Shown here piece by piece: positions 1 to 8,613 of a stretch of 41,907 nucleotides of DNA. Source of the stretch: a virus; IMG/VR virus record IMGVR_UViG_3300049491_000115, positions 1-41,907 of that record; one strand, given 5' to 3'. Numbering within the stretch: the first letter of the stretch is position 1; each line of letters starts with the position of its first letter. Made by a program: the position numbers and the translations under genes. The notes under the pieces were generated by a model, which had not been told where the DNA came from, did no database searches, and saw nothing but the letters and a program-made list of their open reading frames with translations.

Positions 1-804
1 GTCATTCACCTTGGCCTGCTCTTTAGCGGCTGTGAACCCACGAGTAATATCCTCGGTCTCCGCACCGTGTCGAGCGGTGGAGAGCTCATTCTGCCAGTCT
101 ACTCTAGCGTTGTCTATCTCATCTGCTATGCCGGACGCTACGTTCCGCTTGTTAAGACGTTTAGTATAGGAGAAGGGGTTCCAGTCGGCAGCGAACTCTG
201 CCGTCTTACGGAAGGGGGCTGACCGTAGGACTGCTCCAGCAGCAGGGATAGCAGCACCGAACAAGCCTCCCCAACCAGCATTCTCCGCACGTTCGCCCTC
301 CTCAGTTACGGGGGCGAGGGCAGCAGTTCCAGCCCCCTGAGCAGCGCCGTATCCCATCTTGGCCAGAGTAGCAAGAGCCTTGGCCGTGAAGCCTGCTCCC
401 GCAGCGGCACCCTTGGGACCAGCAGCCATCAGGGGGGCTGTACCGATAACGCTACCTAGGACATTCCCCGCAGCACCCGCGAAGGTTTTGTCAGCACCGT
501 ACTTCTTGTACTCCTCTGACTGAAGTCGGGCCTTTTCCTTGGCATCGCCTACGTCCACGCCCATAGAAGACAGGGCATCTATGCCAGCCTGCTTCGTGCC
601 GTGAAGCAGCTTGACAAGACCAGCGGCGGTCCCCATGTCGAACTGCTCCATACCGCTCATTTCATTGTCGGCAAAGTTTGGGTCGAGCTCAACCCCATGC
701 TGGATGACATGACCAAACTCGTCGCGGGGTACAGGGGGAGCTGAAGTTACCTCACTCAGCTTACGACGCTTGGGAGCACCCCCTTGGACTTCAGATAGCT
801 TCAA
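1..804 (-). CDS. Internal virion protein, N-terminal part (runs off left edge)
   Basis: An open frame of 268 codons starts at a TTG (804-802) and continues past base 1 without a stop. The TTG overlaps the stop of the upstream gene and follows AGGAGG with four bases between, so it is the likely start although it is not ATG. The N-terminus is charged (KRRK). Residues of about 95-150 are rich in Ala and Gly and hydrophobic, as in phage proteins ejected with the DNA that insert into the cell envelope. It is the last gene of the internal-protein block, which supports a virion role. No enzymatic motif was seen in the visible part. It is probably the first half of the gene whose end lies at 41309-41905: a direct join of the window ends misses frame by one base, so this is inferred, not shown. 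Confidence 0.7.
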   Translation of the reverse strand, partial: MKLSEVQGGAPKRRKLSEVTSAPPVPRDEFGHVIQHGVELDPNFADNEMSGMEQFDMGTAAGLVKLLHGTKQAGIDALSSMGVDVGDAKEKARLQSEEYKKYGADKTFAGAAGNVLGSVIGTAPLMAAGPKGAAAGAGFTAKALATLAKMGYGAAQGAGTAALAPVTEEGERAENAGWGGLFGAAIPAAGAVLRSAPFRKTAEFAADWNPFSYTKRLNKRNVASGIADEIDNARVDWQNELSTARHGAETEDITRGFTAAKEQAKVND

Positions 805-1994
805 GGAACCTCCTCTACGTCAGGATCGTTAGGGTCACCCCCTATGATTCTGTACTTCTTGCCGCCAGCGTTGATGATGGTGCCGATGCCTCCGCCCTGA
901 GGAGCCTCCGCGCCAGCGGGGGGAGCAGTCTCATCGCCGTACTGTCCAGCGTAGAACTTGCGCTGGACTTCTTTCATCAGACTTATGACCTCACGAGCAC
1001 CGGCCTCGCTGTTGTAGGCATTCGGCATTTTAGACAGAATGAGTCGAATGTCTGCGTCAGACGCAGGAGCAAGTTGAGCAATGGACTGCAACGCCGTCTC
1101 AATGCCAAGAGTCCGCATAGCTGTGTTGGCGGGGGACTCTACAGTCGTGCCAGCCGCCTGCATAATCTTCGGTATAAGTTCTCCAGGGTTCTCCTGTCCG
1201 TACTCCTGCCCTATCTTGGCAGCTTTCTGGAATGGGCTGAACATCTCCGCGCCATGCTCTTCTATCAACGAGTTCAGTTGGTCGGCCACCGTACCGAGCT
1301 TGTCGGCCTCACGTTTGGGATCATAGCGGCCTCCCTTGCCTCCGGCCCCTGTTCCAGACTTGCCGAAGCGGAGCTCCCACGCCGGACGGTCATTCTGGTA
1401 CAGCCACTTCTCGAAGTCAGAGGAGTTAGAAGCAGGGGGAGCATGGTACTCCAGACTTGCATCCAAGCGGGCTTTCTTCTCGTAGTCAGCGAAGGCATTG
1501 GTTCTGGTAGTATCAAGGTCTTTGATGGCTTGGTCGGCCTCTTCTGGGGTGATCTCCCCCCTGACCTGCGCGAGCCTAATTCCCTGAGGCGTGAGCATGG
1601 CTTGGGACACGGCACCGAATGCCGCCTTGTCGGGCAGCAGGCGCTCCAAAGCCTTGGACTGCAGAGCAGGCATATCTAGTTCTTCACCAGTTGACAGCAG
1701 TTCTGCGGGGGCCTCTTTGCCTGTAAGAGCAGTGAGCGCAGCCATGCGAGCAGCCCGTTGCTCTTCTTCAGCAGCGTCGGCTTGTTTGCCAGCACGACCG
1801 GACAGGAAGCCACTGGCAAGCTGACCAAGTGCTCCGGCCCAATTCGCCTGTACAGAGCCAGGATAAGTCCCGTTCGCGGCAGTAGTGATGGTCGGGCCAC
1901 CAGTCTCTATTCCAGCGTAGGCTTTCTGACGACCGCGTAGAGCCTCTGCCAGCTTTTTCTTCTTGCCGTAGTCACTGACAAATTCCATCGCCAT
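801..1994 (-). CDS. Putative internal virion protein (397 aa)
   Basis: This is a mostly helical, Ala/Glu/Lys-rich protein of 397 residues from the ATG at 1994, which overlaps the previous stop as TAATG. A GTG four codons upstream (2006) and an ATG two codons downstream (1988) are alternatives. A Gly-rich linker lies near residues 215-225, and the C-terminus is Pro/Gly-rich and acidic. No catalytic motif was recognised. Its place directly after two Gly-rich virion proteins, and its 4-base overlap with the next internal protein gene, suggest an ejected or internal head protein. The family is not recognised; the role is inferred from position and composition only. Confidence 0.7.
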   Translation of the reverse strand: MAMEFVSDYGKKKKLAEALRGRQKAYAGIETGGPTITTAANGTYPGSVQANWAGALGQLASGFLSGRAGKQADAAEEEQRAARMAALTALTGKEAPAELLSTGEELDMPALQSKALERLLPDKAAFGAVSQAMLTPQGIRLAQVRGEITPEEADQAIKDLDTTRTNAFADYEKKARLDASLEYHAPPASNSSDFEKWLYQNDRPAWELRFGKSGTGAGGKGGRYDPKREADKLGTVADQLNSLIEEHGAEMFSPFQKAAKIGQEYGQENPGELIPKIMQAAGTTVESPANTAMRTLGIETALQSIAQLAPASDADIRLILSKMPNAYNSEAGAREVISLMKEVQRKFYAGQYGDETAPPAGAEAPQGGGIGTIINAGGKKYRIIGGDPNDPDVEEVP

Positions 1995-2506
1995 TAGCCA
2001 CCCCACTTCCAGAATTTCAGAGCCTGCCCGAGCTTCTCAATCTTCTTCTCGTTAGAGTCAGAAATAGCCCTGCGATACCACTTCATCTGATTGTTCGCAC
2101 CAATGTTGAGTTTGTTCCCGCCCTTAATGAGCGCAGCCATCGCAGCGGCGGCAGCGGCATATCCACCGACACCCATCCCCCCTGCACCGGAGCCGGTGCC
2201 TGTCATAGAGCCTGCGCGACCGGCGGACGTAAGCCCTCCACCACCGACTTGTCCACCCATACCCGTGAAGGCATTTGCTCTACCAGCACTAGAGAGGTCC
2301 CCGCCACCGACCTGACCACCGCCGAACTTAGTCGCGCCGTACTTGCCGAGGCCCTTGGCCAGAGCACTGGTCCCCTCAGAGGGTTGGCTGGAGGGGGCTG
2401 GCTGTCCGTAGTTGTAAATCTCGTTCGCTACGCCCACAGTCCCGCCGCCATCAGGGTACAGAGCTTGCTCATTCTGCCTCAAATAGTGCGCGTATCTGGG
2501 GTCCAT
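1994..2506 (-). CDS. Gly/Ala-rich virion protein with internal repeats (170 aa)
   Basis: A 170-residue protein starts with ATG at 2506, overlapping the end of the upstream gene by one base. Residues of about 60-105 hold two copies of a roughly 20-residue repeat with the pattern GGQVGGGxLxSAGRAxxxTG. A run of alanines and small residues (about 108-128, containing YAAAAAAMAALI) could insert in a membrane. The C-terminus is basic and ends in FWKWGG. Such low-complexity proteins with one hydrophobic stretch are typical of podovirus internal or ejection proteins. The function is inferred from composition and neighbours. Confidence 0.75.
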   Translation of the reverse strand: MDPRYAHYLRQNEQALYPDGGGTVGVANEIYNYGQPAPSSQPSEGTSALAKGLGKYGATKFGGGQVGGGDLSSAGRANAFTGMGGQVGGGGLTSAGRAGSMTGTGSGAGGMGVGGYAAAAAAMAALIKGGNKLNIGANNQMKWYRRAISDSNEKKIEKLGQALKFWKWGG

Positions 2507-3243
2507 TATCGACCTTTAAACCTCATGTCTGATCCAGGAACGGAGGTCCCGCCACTGGGAGCTCGGCCATGGAGTGTGTCATTCATATACGCTCCCATAC
2601 CCTTGTCGTTTACGTATCCTGGACCGTAGCTGACTTTCATACCATTCTGCCCTTGGACTATCGTCCGGTTGGCGTTGGTCTCAGCGATCTGCGCTGCCCT
2701 GCGGCGAGCAAAGGCCTCCTTGTCTCCAGGCTTAACCTCTATGTCCATCCACGCTGGCCGCTGGTACGACGGGGGTGGAGTAGCCATGCCCTGAGCGTTG
2801 CCCTGTAGAGGCTTGGCATAGGGGTGAATCGTGTTGTACACATCAGCCCGCACCTGTGAGGTAGGTCTAACACTGTTCTCCACAGCCTGCGCTCTCTTGG
2901 CCATAGCGGTCTGCGGCACAGCGCTCCTTGCAGCAGGAGCGCCCACAGAGGGGGCCTGCTGAGGGGGAGCCTGAGGAGCAGGGGTCTGAGCCACTGGAGG
3001 AGTATACGTCCCGCCCCCTGCGGCCTCGTTGTACGATGATGACCCGCCAGCGAACATATTCGGTGCGCTAGGTGCGAACTGATTATTGTTGAAATTGGGG
3101 TCTCCACCTGACGAAGCGCCTGGATTTGTATAGCTAGGAGACTGAGCCTGACTACTGGCCCCCTTGAATCCGCCACCGCCTCCCATTCCACCGAAGCCGG
3201 AGTATGAGGGGGACTGTGCTTGTCTTCCACCTTTCTTAGCCAT
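2506..3243 (-). CDS. Low-complexity virion-associated protein (245 aa)
   Basis: The chosen start is ATG at 3243, which forms an ATGA overlap with the upstream stop; a GTG one codon earlier is possible. The N-terminal half is disordered: Gly-rich near residues 15-30, with a duplicated QAQSPSY motif (near residues 9-15 and 32-38) and a Pro/Gln/Ala-rich stretch near 80-110. The C-terminal half is more ordered and basic and contains DMRFKGR at the end. No catalytic motif was seen. Its position in an unbroken series of overlapping tail and internal protein genes suggests a structural or assembly role. The family is unrecognised. Confidence 0.7.
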   Translation of the reverse strand: MAKKGGRQAQSPSYSGFGGMGGGGGFKGASSQAQSPSYTNPGASSGGDPNFNNNQFAPSAPNMFAGGSSSYNEAAGGGTYTPPVAQTPAPQAPPQQAPSVGAPAARSAVPQTAMAKRAQAVENSVRPTSQVRADVYNTIHPYAKPLQGNAQGMATPPPSYQRPAWMDIEVKPGDKEAFARRRAAQIAETNANRTIVQGQNGMKVSYGPGYVNDKGMGAYMNDTLHGRAPSGGTSVPGSDMRFKGR

Positions 3244-4376
3244 CACTTATTCCCCAGATACGCGCCGCCAAGTTGTCCGGCTAAGTTCATCGCTCCACCT
3301 TTACCCGCTTGACCAGCATTGGCTCTGCCCATGTTGGCCTCAAAGGTAGACTGAGCAGCATTGCTCATGCTGGCTGGATTGTAGCCGGTCGCACCGCTAA
3401 ATCCTGGGAACTGACCTCCAGGCTGATTGTTCATCATTGTACCGAAGGCGGTCGCGCGCTCCATTGGCAGACTGTAGTTCTGCAGAGCCTGAGCATACTG
3501 CTGAGACTGCCGTTGCTGAGCCTGCGTGTTCCGAGCCATCTGCTGGTTCTCGCGGGCGATGGCATTCTCTACAGCCTGTTGCTGCTGATTCTTGTTGATG
3601 CCATAAGTCCCAGCGGCTTGGTCGTACCGCTGACCCTGACCCTTTAGGTTTGCGTCGTAGCCGCTGAGTAGCTGGTTGAACCGCTGATTCTGACCACCGA
3701 GGTTCGTGTTGTAGATGTCGGCGGCAGCGCCGTATCCAGCCTGAGTAGCGTCCAGTCCAGCCTTGGTAGTGACATCGCCGTGGGCTGTCATCAGGTTCTT
3801 CATGGCACGGTCGTAGGCCTCAGTTCCAGGCTGTAGACCTTGCAGGCGAAGCTGCGTGTCAATGGCCGCAGACTCACGTTGCTGCTCTGGGCGAGCGCGG
3901 CTCATTATGGACTCATAGTAGTCAGACGCTACCTTGTCCCCCTGCGACCGGTCGAAGTTACCGATGCTTCCAGCATTGTTGGTGAAGGTGCCGATGTTCC
4001 CAGCATTGGGAGCAAAGGAGCCGGTGTTGAATCGCTGCATGTTGGCGTCAAGCGCAGCACCGCTCGTTTGCTGATAGGGGGCATCTCCAGGAGCGTTGAA
4101 GCCCCCCTGATTCCGCAGGGCAGCAACAGAGTCGTTGAAGCCAGACTGCACCCCAAGATTGGAGTTACGCAGAGTGTCGTTGAGGCTGGTCTTCTGGGTC
4201 CACGCTCCAGTGGTAGGGTCCTGGGACCAGTCAATGCGGTTGCCATAGGCGTCAATCTGAGTGGGGCGGTTCGCCGCAGTCAGTTCCTGTGCAGTTTGGC
4301 GCTGAGACGCAGCGTCCTGCTTGGCCAGACTTGCGTAGTCAGGGGCCTTGGGTGTCTTTGATTTCTTGCTTCCCAT
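3243..4376 (-). CDS. Internal/tail-associated virion protein (377 aa)
   Basis: A 377-residue, Gln/Asn/Ala-rich protein with an N-terminus of the form GSKKSKTPKAPDYASLAKQ, followed by TAANRPTQxDxYGNRIDW and DPTTGAWTQ. This opening is familiar from a conserved podovirus structural protein located after the tail nozzle, usually treated as an internal or DNA-ejection protein. The middle (about 170-290) is coiled-coil-like with many Gln, and the C-terminus is Gly/Ala-rich (GGAMNLAGQLGGAYLG), possibly membrane-active. The start overlaps the preceding stop as TAATG. I am confident of a virion role, less so of the exact one. Confidence 0.75.
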   Translation of the reverse strand: MGSKKSKTPKAPDYASLAKQDAASQRQTAQELTAANRPTQIDAYGNRIDWSQDPTTGAWTQKTSLNDTLRNSNLGVQSGFNDSVAALRNQGGFNAPGDAPYQQTSGAALDANMQRFNTGSFAPNAGNIGTFTNNAGSIGNFDRSQGDKVASDYYESIMSRARPEQQRESAAIDTQLRLQGLQPGTEAYDRAMKNLMTAHGDVTTKAGLDATQAGYGAAADIYNTNLGGQNQRFNQLLSGYDANLKGQGQRYDQAAGTYGINKNQQQQAVENAIARENQQMARNTQAQQRQSQQYAQALQNYSLPMERATAFGTMMNNQPGGQFPGFSGATGYNPASMSNAAQSTFEANMGRANAGQAGKGGAMNLAGQLGGAYLGNK

Positions 4377-4822
4377 TACGCGGCCCTCGCAACTATCTGA
4401 TTAACCTTAGCCCACGAGGGGGAATTCAGTACCCTACACTGCTCGTAAGTCATAGTGTAGAGTATCATGTCCCCTTCCTCTGAGTAATCACGTACCCTAG
4501 CCTCTTCTACGAACCCGAAATGCTCGTCCAGCCGACACGCTTTCGCGTTGCTGGAAGCGACCTGCCCAACGATCTTGCCAATGCACAGCCGATTGAAGGG
4601 GTAGTCAAATATGGCGGAGTACCACTCCCTTGAAGGACGAGCACCATCCTCCATCCAGATATGGGCAGAAATGGATACTCCATTGTAACCGTCGTAGACC
4701 ACCCCCGCGATGGCCTTGCCGTTCTCAACACAAGTGATGCACTGAGCATAGGAGGTCGGCATGTAGATCAAGTTCCGGCACAGGACAGGGAGGTACAGAG
4801 TGGTACAGTCAATGCACTTCAC
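4376..4822 (-). CDS. GNAT-like acetyltransferase fold protein in tail operon (148 aa)
   Basis: It starts at GTG 4822, overlapping the nozzle gene stop (TGA 4821-4819) and preceded by a purine-rich AGAGGGGGG site. Residues of about 30-125 look like a GNAT acyltransferase fold: strands with AGVVYDGYNGVSISAHIW, then a helix and turn near CIGKIVGQV, an SSNAKACRLDEHFGF stretch matching the acetyl-CoA-side helix and following beta bulge, and a final strand DMILYTMTY. GNAT-like proteins are a recurrent, poorly understood component of podovirus tail gene blocks. The substrate is unknown; it may be structural rather than catalytic. Confidence 0.7.
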   Translation of the reverse strand: MKCIDCTTLYLPVLCRNLIYMPTSYAQCITCVENGKAIAGVVYDGYNGVSISAHIWMEDGARPSREWYSAIFDYPFNRLCIGKIVGQVASSNAKACRLDEHFGFVEEARVRDYSEEGDMILYTMTYEQCRVLNSPSWAKVNQIVARAA

Positions 4823-6417
4823 ACCACACCCCCCTCTTCAAACACGAACTCCACGGCCACTAGGGACGTTGGCTCGTTGACCGTGACCTTCAGAAGTAGA
4901 GCAGCGCAGAAGCCCAAGGCACTGACCCCAACCCACGGACGGAAGGTGGTCAGCGCTGAAGACCAAAACGCCTGATCCCAGATAGCGTCGTCCCACAGAG
5001 GCTCAACTTGTGGCTCAGCAGGGGGTGCAGGATTACCCGCCAGAGCAGAGTTATCGAAGTCCGTGTTCAGGGTCAGTCGGTAATTCGGTGGCTGCAGAGC
5101 CTGGAACAGCGGACGTATGAGCTTCCAGTGCTTGAGGGTCGTTGGGGACTCCATATAGCTGTAGGCGCTGAACAGACTACAGGTTATTGGATCGCCACCC
5201 GTACCGTCAATCTTCATGTCGTCAAGGTATATGTCGTTACCAAACTTCATTACCCGACCGTCTACAGTGCCGAAGTAGTAGTCGCCTAACGCTAGAGCGC
5301 CGCAGTTCGCTGGGAGGTCAAAGCGTGTCCAAGCCCCAGTGAGTATGTTCATAACAAACTGGACAGGGGGCTCATTGCCGTTGGGCGGCACGAGTATCAT
5401 GGCTGCTTGCAGAGTTGGAAGGTTTATGACTTCCCAGTTAAGCTGATATCGCCTCGAAAGGATGAGCCTGTTCAGAGTCCTGCTGATACGCTTAGACAGC
5501 GCCTGCTCGTTGGGGGCCTCACTCATAATGCCCATGAACACCTTGGTCAAGGGTATGAGTCCGTTGGTGGTGACCATCAGAACGTCACCCCCTATACGAG
5601 ACGCCCCGCGCTCCCCGACCGGAGGGGCAGCGTAGAACACAGCGTCCAGAGTCCATGTCTCTGCATTGTCTGGGTCTGTGCCGTTGTAGACGGCTACCTC
5701 TCCAGCGGTGGACACGAAGACTAGCTGGTTTTGCAGACCATTACCAGCGTCCACACTCCAGTCAATCATGTACAGGAGTTTACCCCCTCGACGGAATACG
5801 CTCGTGAGGTAGAACGGCTTGGCCTCGCCACCAGTGGAGTCCACCGGCAGATACCACGCGGTCATGGAGTCCTTCTCCACAAACCACAGACGACGCTTGA
5901 ACACCATGACATGCGAGAACTTGTCAGGGTCTACGCCCTTAACCTGACCAGGAGTCACAGGTGGGTCTACCTGTGTCATCTCAATCCAGTTGGTGCCGTC
6001 GTATATCAGACTAGGGACGCCATTGCCGTTGACAGCCACGAGGTACTGGAAGGACACATTACCGAACGTGACGAATTTGTAGTATCCGTTAGTCGTAGCC
6101 TTGGACAATGGGGGTGCGGATGACGAGAGAGTAACGTCGAAGATGCCAATGTCCGTAGCCGCGAACAGGGTGTAGTCCCCACTCATTTGATAAAAGGGCA
6201 TGATAGTACGGACTGGAGCACCGAGGTTGATAGCCCACTCACGGAAGCCCTCACGGGCGTTCAGAGCAGCATTTCCAGGGAACCAGTTAATGAGCGATAT
6301 GCAGAACTCTTCTGCCATGTTCGCCAGTGGATCGATGTCGTCCAAGCCCCCTAGCGGAGCGACCACGCTATGGACTTTAGACACCCTCTGTTGGGCAGAT
6401 TTCAGACCAAATGGCAT
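4819..6417 (-). CDS. Tail nozzle / tail tube protein (532 aa)
   Basis: A 532-residue, beta-rich protein. The start was set at ATG 6417 because it forms an ATGA overlap with the stop of the tail adaptor gene and has GGAAG upstream; an earlier start at 6483 would give a long overlap. The sequence has repeated beta-propeller-like strands with YNGTD, DYYFGTVDGRVMKFG and WTRFDLP. This pattern, together with the opening region containing FCISLINWFPGNAALNAREG, is characteristic of the podovirus tail nozzle (tubular B-like) protein. It would form the distal tail tube below the adaptor encoded just upstream. Function is assigned from pattern and gene order. Confidence 0.8.
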   Translation of the reverse strand: MPFGLKSAQQRVSKVHSVVAPLGGLDDIDPLANMAEEFCISLINWFPGNAALNAREGFREWAINLGAPVRTIMPFYQMSGDYTLFAATDIGIFDVTLSSSAPPLSKATTNGYYKFVTFGNVSFQYLVAVNGNGVPSLIYDGTNWIEMTQVDPPVTPGQVKGVDPDKFSHVMVFKRRLWFVEKDSMTAWYLPVDSTGGEAKPFYLTSVFRRGGKLLYMIDWSVDAGNGLQNQLVFVSTAGEVAVYNGTDPDNAETWTLDAVFYAAPPVGERGASRIGGDVLMVTTNGLIPLTKVFMGIMSEAPNEQALSKRISRTLNRLILSRRYQLNWEVINLPTLQAAMILVPPNGNEPPVQFVMNILTGAWTRFDLPANCGALALGDYYFGTVDGRVMKFGNDIYLDDMKIDGTGGDPITCSLFSAYSYMESPTTLKHWKLIRPLFQALQPPNYRLTLNTDFDNSALAGNPAPPAEPQVEPLWDDAIWDQAFWSSALTTFRPWVGVSALGFCAALLLKVTVNEPTSLVAVEFVFEEGGVV

Positions 6418-7127
6418 CAGCTTCCAAACCCACTCTCTGGTATATTGCGCCAACTGAGGTATATATGTGCGTCGTTCCCGCACAGGTCTATGACCCTCGC
6501 ACCCTGAACTTGAGCCTTATTCGCTGCCAGCAGATAGTTGAACTCGTCTTGCAGCACCGTCGTATCAAAGCCTTTCTGCGCCCACAACTTGACCTTGAGG
6601 CCAGCGGTCAGTAGGCGGCTATCGTACAGGGGGACGTCCCCTGTCTTGGTAATGCGATCCTTTAGATCGTTCGGTGGGTCTTGGTCTATGACCCAATTCT
6701 TACTGATATAGTAGAGTGCAAACTCTTCGCCAACTCCAGGAACTGGGAATACGGCATACTCGTTGCCAAGTATGCGATAACGGAAGTAGATACCAACGCT
6801 AACGATTCCATACTGGCTCCAACTCCACACTTGGGGGCTGTCAGGGCCGCCCATAGGACGACGGTCACTGGTAGCCCACTGAGTTTGGTTGACCTGACGC
6901 TTAAAGTCGATAGGTATGGGGAACTTATCAATGATGCCGTCCCCAGCGAAGGTCATTACCTTCTCCAGAAACTGCCAGTCGTGGACACGGATAAGCTCCT
7001 CACCAAGAGCATTTAGGAGAGCCAAGGTCTGTGTCCCCAACGTGTCGCCGGTGCTTGAATTCAGCGCAACGGTAGGCAGACCAAGCTCATGGCAGGCGTC
7101 GTTGATGATGGTGATAGCATCTGCCAT
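6417..7127 (-). CDS. Head-tail adaptor / tail tubular protein A-like (236 aa)
   Basis: A 236-residue protein with the opening MADAITIINDACHELGLPTV and then LALLNALGEELIRVHDWQFLEK, a signature shared by podovirus adaptor (tail tubular A/gp4-like) proteins. In that family the protein forms a 12-subunit ring under the portal and receives the nozzle. The next gene downstream is the nozzle, which fits. The start ATG has AGGAG seven bases upstream. The gene follows a small hairpin terminator, so it may have its own expression level. Confidence 0.82.
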   Translation of the reverse strand: MADAITIINDACHELGLPTVALNSSTGDTLGTQTLALLNALGEELIRVHDWQFLEKVMTFAGDGIIDKFPIPIDFKRQVNQTQWATSDRRPMGGPDSPQVWSWSQYGIVSVGIYFRYRILGNEYAVFPVPGVGEEFALYYISKNWVIDQDPPNDLKDRITKTGDVPLYDSRLLTAGLKVKLWAQKGFDTTVLQDEFNYLLAANKAQVQGARVIDLCGNDAHIYLSWRNIPESGFGS

Positions 7128-7167
7128 TCTACTCTCCTAAAAACCGACCCTACTGGGAAGCCACCAG

Positions 7168-7189
7168 AAAGGGCCGTAGGGGACGGCCC
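7168..7189 (-). terminator. Hairpin terminator/attenuator after the 188-aa gene
   Basis: On the minus strand GGGCCGT-CCCCT-ACGGCCC forms a 7-bp stem (7171-7177 with 7183-7189) followed by TTTCT. It lies directly after the stop at 7191 and before the adaptor gene start. The U tract is short, so it is probably partial. Confidence 0.5.
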
Positions 7190-7190
7190 C

Positions 7191-7757
7191 TCAACCTTTC
7201 TTACCTTCCGGCGCGGCCTTTTCGTTGACCTGAGCACCTTGCTGAGCTTGGAGGGCCGCTAGTTGCTTACGGAGGTCTTCCATCTCTGCTTGCATGGCCG
7301 TGAACGGAGCAGCTTCGGACGCTTTCTGCAACCATGCCTGAGCCTTGCGTCGTAAGTCCAACATTCCAGGGACGTTGCACTCTGTATCACTGATGTCGGC
7401 CAAGGCCTCCAAAGTCCGCACCTTGCGGTACATCAGCTCTTCAACTTGTGAGCGGGTAATCCAAGGCACTTCAGTGAGGCGGGTGCCTGTGATTTGCTCG
7501 ACATCCCCCTCTTTGAACAGGGAATACTCGCGGCGGAACTGTTGGCGCTCACGATCGCTGGCTGGTTTGCGGATGATATTGGTGGAGTTGCCAGCGGCAA
7601 TCAGCTCAATATACTCCCTGTCCTCGAATACAGGACGCCCCTCCTCAGCACTCTTGGCCTCGTTTTTCTTCGGGACCAAATAGAACCGAGCATAGATGCC
7701 CTTGGTTTTCTCTGGGTCCTGAAAGTCTTCTACGTCGTATTCTGCGGCTTCTCGCAT
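7191..7757 (-). CDS. Conserved phage head-associated protein (188 aa)
   Basis: A 188-residue protein with EEGRPVFEDREYIELIAAGN, a mid-region TRLTEVPWITRSQVEELMYRK containing a helix-hairpin-like segment, and a C-terminal helical stretch (about 140-180) rich in Gln and Ala that looks coiled-coil. This combination recurs in an uncharacterised phage family found between capsid and tail genes. The 'IxRSQVEEL' segment is its most recognisable part. AGAGG precedes the ATG. A role in head completion is inferred from position. Confidence 0.65.
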   Translation of the reverse strand: MREAAEYDVEDFQDPEKTKGIYARFYLVPKKNEAKSAEEGRPVFEDREYIELIAAGNSTNIIRKPASDRERQQFRREYSLFKEGDVEQITGTRLTEVPWITRSQVEELMYRKVRTLEALADISDTECNVPGMLDLRRKAQAWLQKASEAAPFTAMQAEMEDLRKQLAALQAQQGAQVNEKAAPEGKKG

Positions 7758-7776
7758 AAGAACTACCTCTAGTGAT

Positions 7777-7795
7777 AGGCCCCTCTAGGGGGCCT
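7777..7795 (-). terminator. GC hairpin between two head genes
   Basis: AGGCCCC at 7777-7783 pairs with GGGGCCT at 7789-7795. It lies in the 42-base gap after the decoration-like gene. No clear U tract follows on the minus strand, so it may protect mRNA ends or attenuate rather than terminate. Confidence 0.4.
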
Positions 7796-7799
7796 TTGA

Positions 7800-8474
7800 T
7801 TAAGCTACTGCGGCTGATGCAGTAGCGGAAGAGCCATGTGCAGATTGGGTCGCCACCATCGCGAACCCAGAGCGGTTGATAAAGCCCGCTTCGATTGCTG
7901 CACCGTCGGCCACTGCGCCGATAGCAGTAACCATTTTGATGGGGAAGCCAGTGAACGCAGGACCAGCGCCAGCATCACGAGAGCCACCGTTACCGAAGCC
8001 CAACAGAGGCTGGAGGTTGTACATATTCGGCAGAGACACCATCTCGTTGGCTGGATATCCGTTGCCATTCGCACCAGTACCGGCGACGATAGTGTTACGA
8101 CCGCCCCCAATGGCGGTGAAACGGCTGTCCGTGGCGGGGGTTACACCGTCAGGGAAGGTCGTACCAGGAGTGTAGTCGTCGTCGAAGCTGGCATCCCGTA
8201 TAGACAGCGGAATGGTTCGCCCTGGAGCCTGAGGTATGATTGGATTCGCGCCGTAGCCGATACCAGTACTCAACCCACCTGTAGACAGGTTGGTCGGGTC
8301 AGGGGTATACGTCGGCGTATAAGAGCCACCGACATAAGAAATCAAGCGAGCATCAAATGGTGAGCCTTTTGGTCCACTGAAGGGGGACATCAAAACGAAC
8401 TTACCATTTGATGGGTTGCCAGCAGGAGTTGGGCCAAGAGTTTGAACAGCTAGAGGAGCATTGACAGCAGGCAT
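7800..8474 (-). CDS. Putative capsid decoration / minor structural protein (224 aa)
   Basis: A 224-residue protein rich in Gly, Ala, Pro, Ser and Thr, with few charged residues and many predicted short strands. It lies directly after the major capsid gene, is insulated by a strong terminator (8572-8594), and has its own promoter (8529-8557) and a good AGGAGG site. Independent high expression next to the capsid gene is typical of decoration, cement or other abundant virion proteins. No named family was recognised, so the product is inferred from context. Confidence 0.65.
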   Translation of the reverse strand: MPAVNAPLAVQTLGPTPAGNPSNGKFVLMSPFSGPKGSPFDARLISYVGGSYTPTYTPDPTNLSTGGLSTGIGYGANPIIPQAPGRTIPLSIRDASFDDDYTPGTTFPDGVTPATDSRFTAIGGGRNTIVAGTGANGNGYPANEMVSLPNMYNLQPLLGFGNGGSRDAGAGPAFTGFPIKMVTAIGAVADGAAIEAGFINRSGFAMVATQSAHGSSATASAAVA

Positions 8475-8528
8475 GACAGCCTCCTATGATAGTAAGTGAA
8501 CGGGGAGGGTAGTCAGACCCAGGAATAC

Positions 8529-8557
8529 AGCTTACCATAGCTAGGCCAGCAATGCAA
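8529..8557 (-). promoter_or_regulatory. Late sigma-70-type promoter
   Basis: Minus strand TTGCAT (8557-8552), 17-base spacer, TAAGCT (8534-8529). It is preceded by AAATAGTGC, which is shared with the 9.7 and 31.65 kb promoters. It would drive the 224-aa gene and what follows. Confidence 0.75.
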
Positions 8558-8571
8558 GCACTATTTACAAG

Positions 8572-8594
8572 AAAAAGCCGCCCGAAGGCGGCTT
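8572..8594 (-). terminator. Rho-independent terminator after capsid gene
   Basis: Minus strand AAGCCGCC-TTCG-GGCGGCTT followed by TTT: an 8-bp stem with a stable UUCG loop, 19 bases after the capsid stop. It separates capsid transcription from the next promoter. Confidence 0.85.
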
Positions 8595-8613
8595 ATAGGT
8601 CCCACTCCTATTA

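Noticed and set aside
1074-1679. 201-codon plus-strand frame opposite the internal virion protein gene
   Set aside because: Lies antisense to a well-supported minus-strand gene in an operon, has no ribosome site, and its composition is a shadow of the gene.
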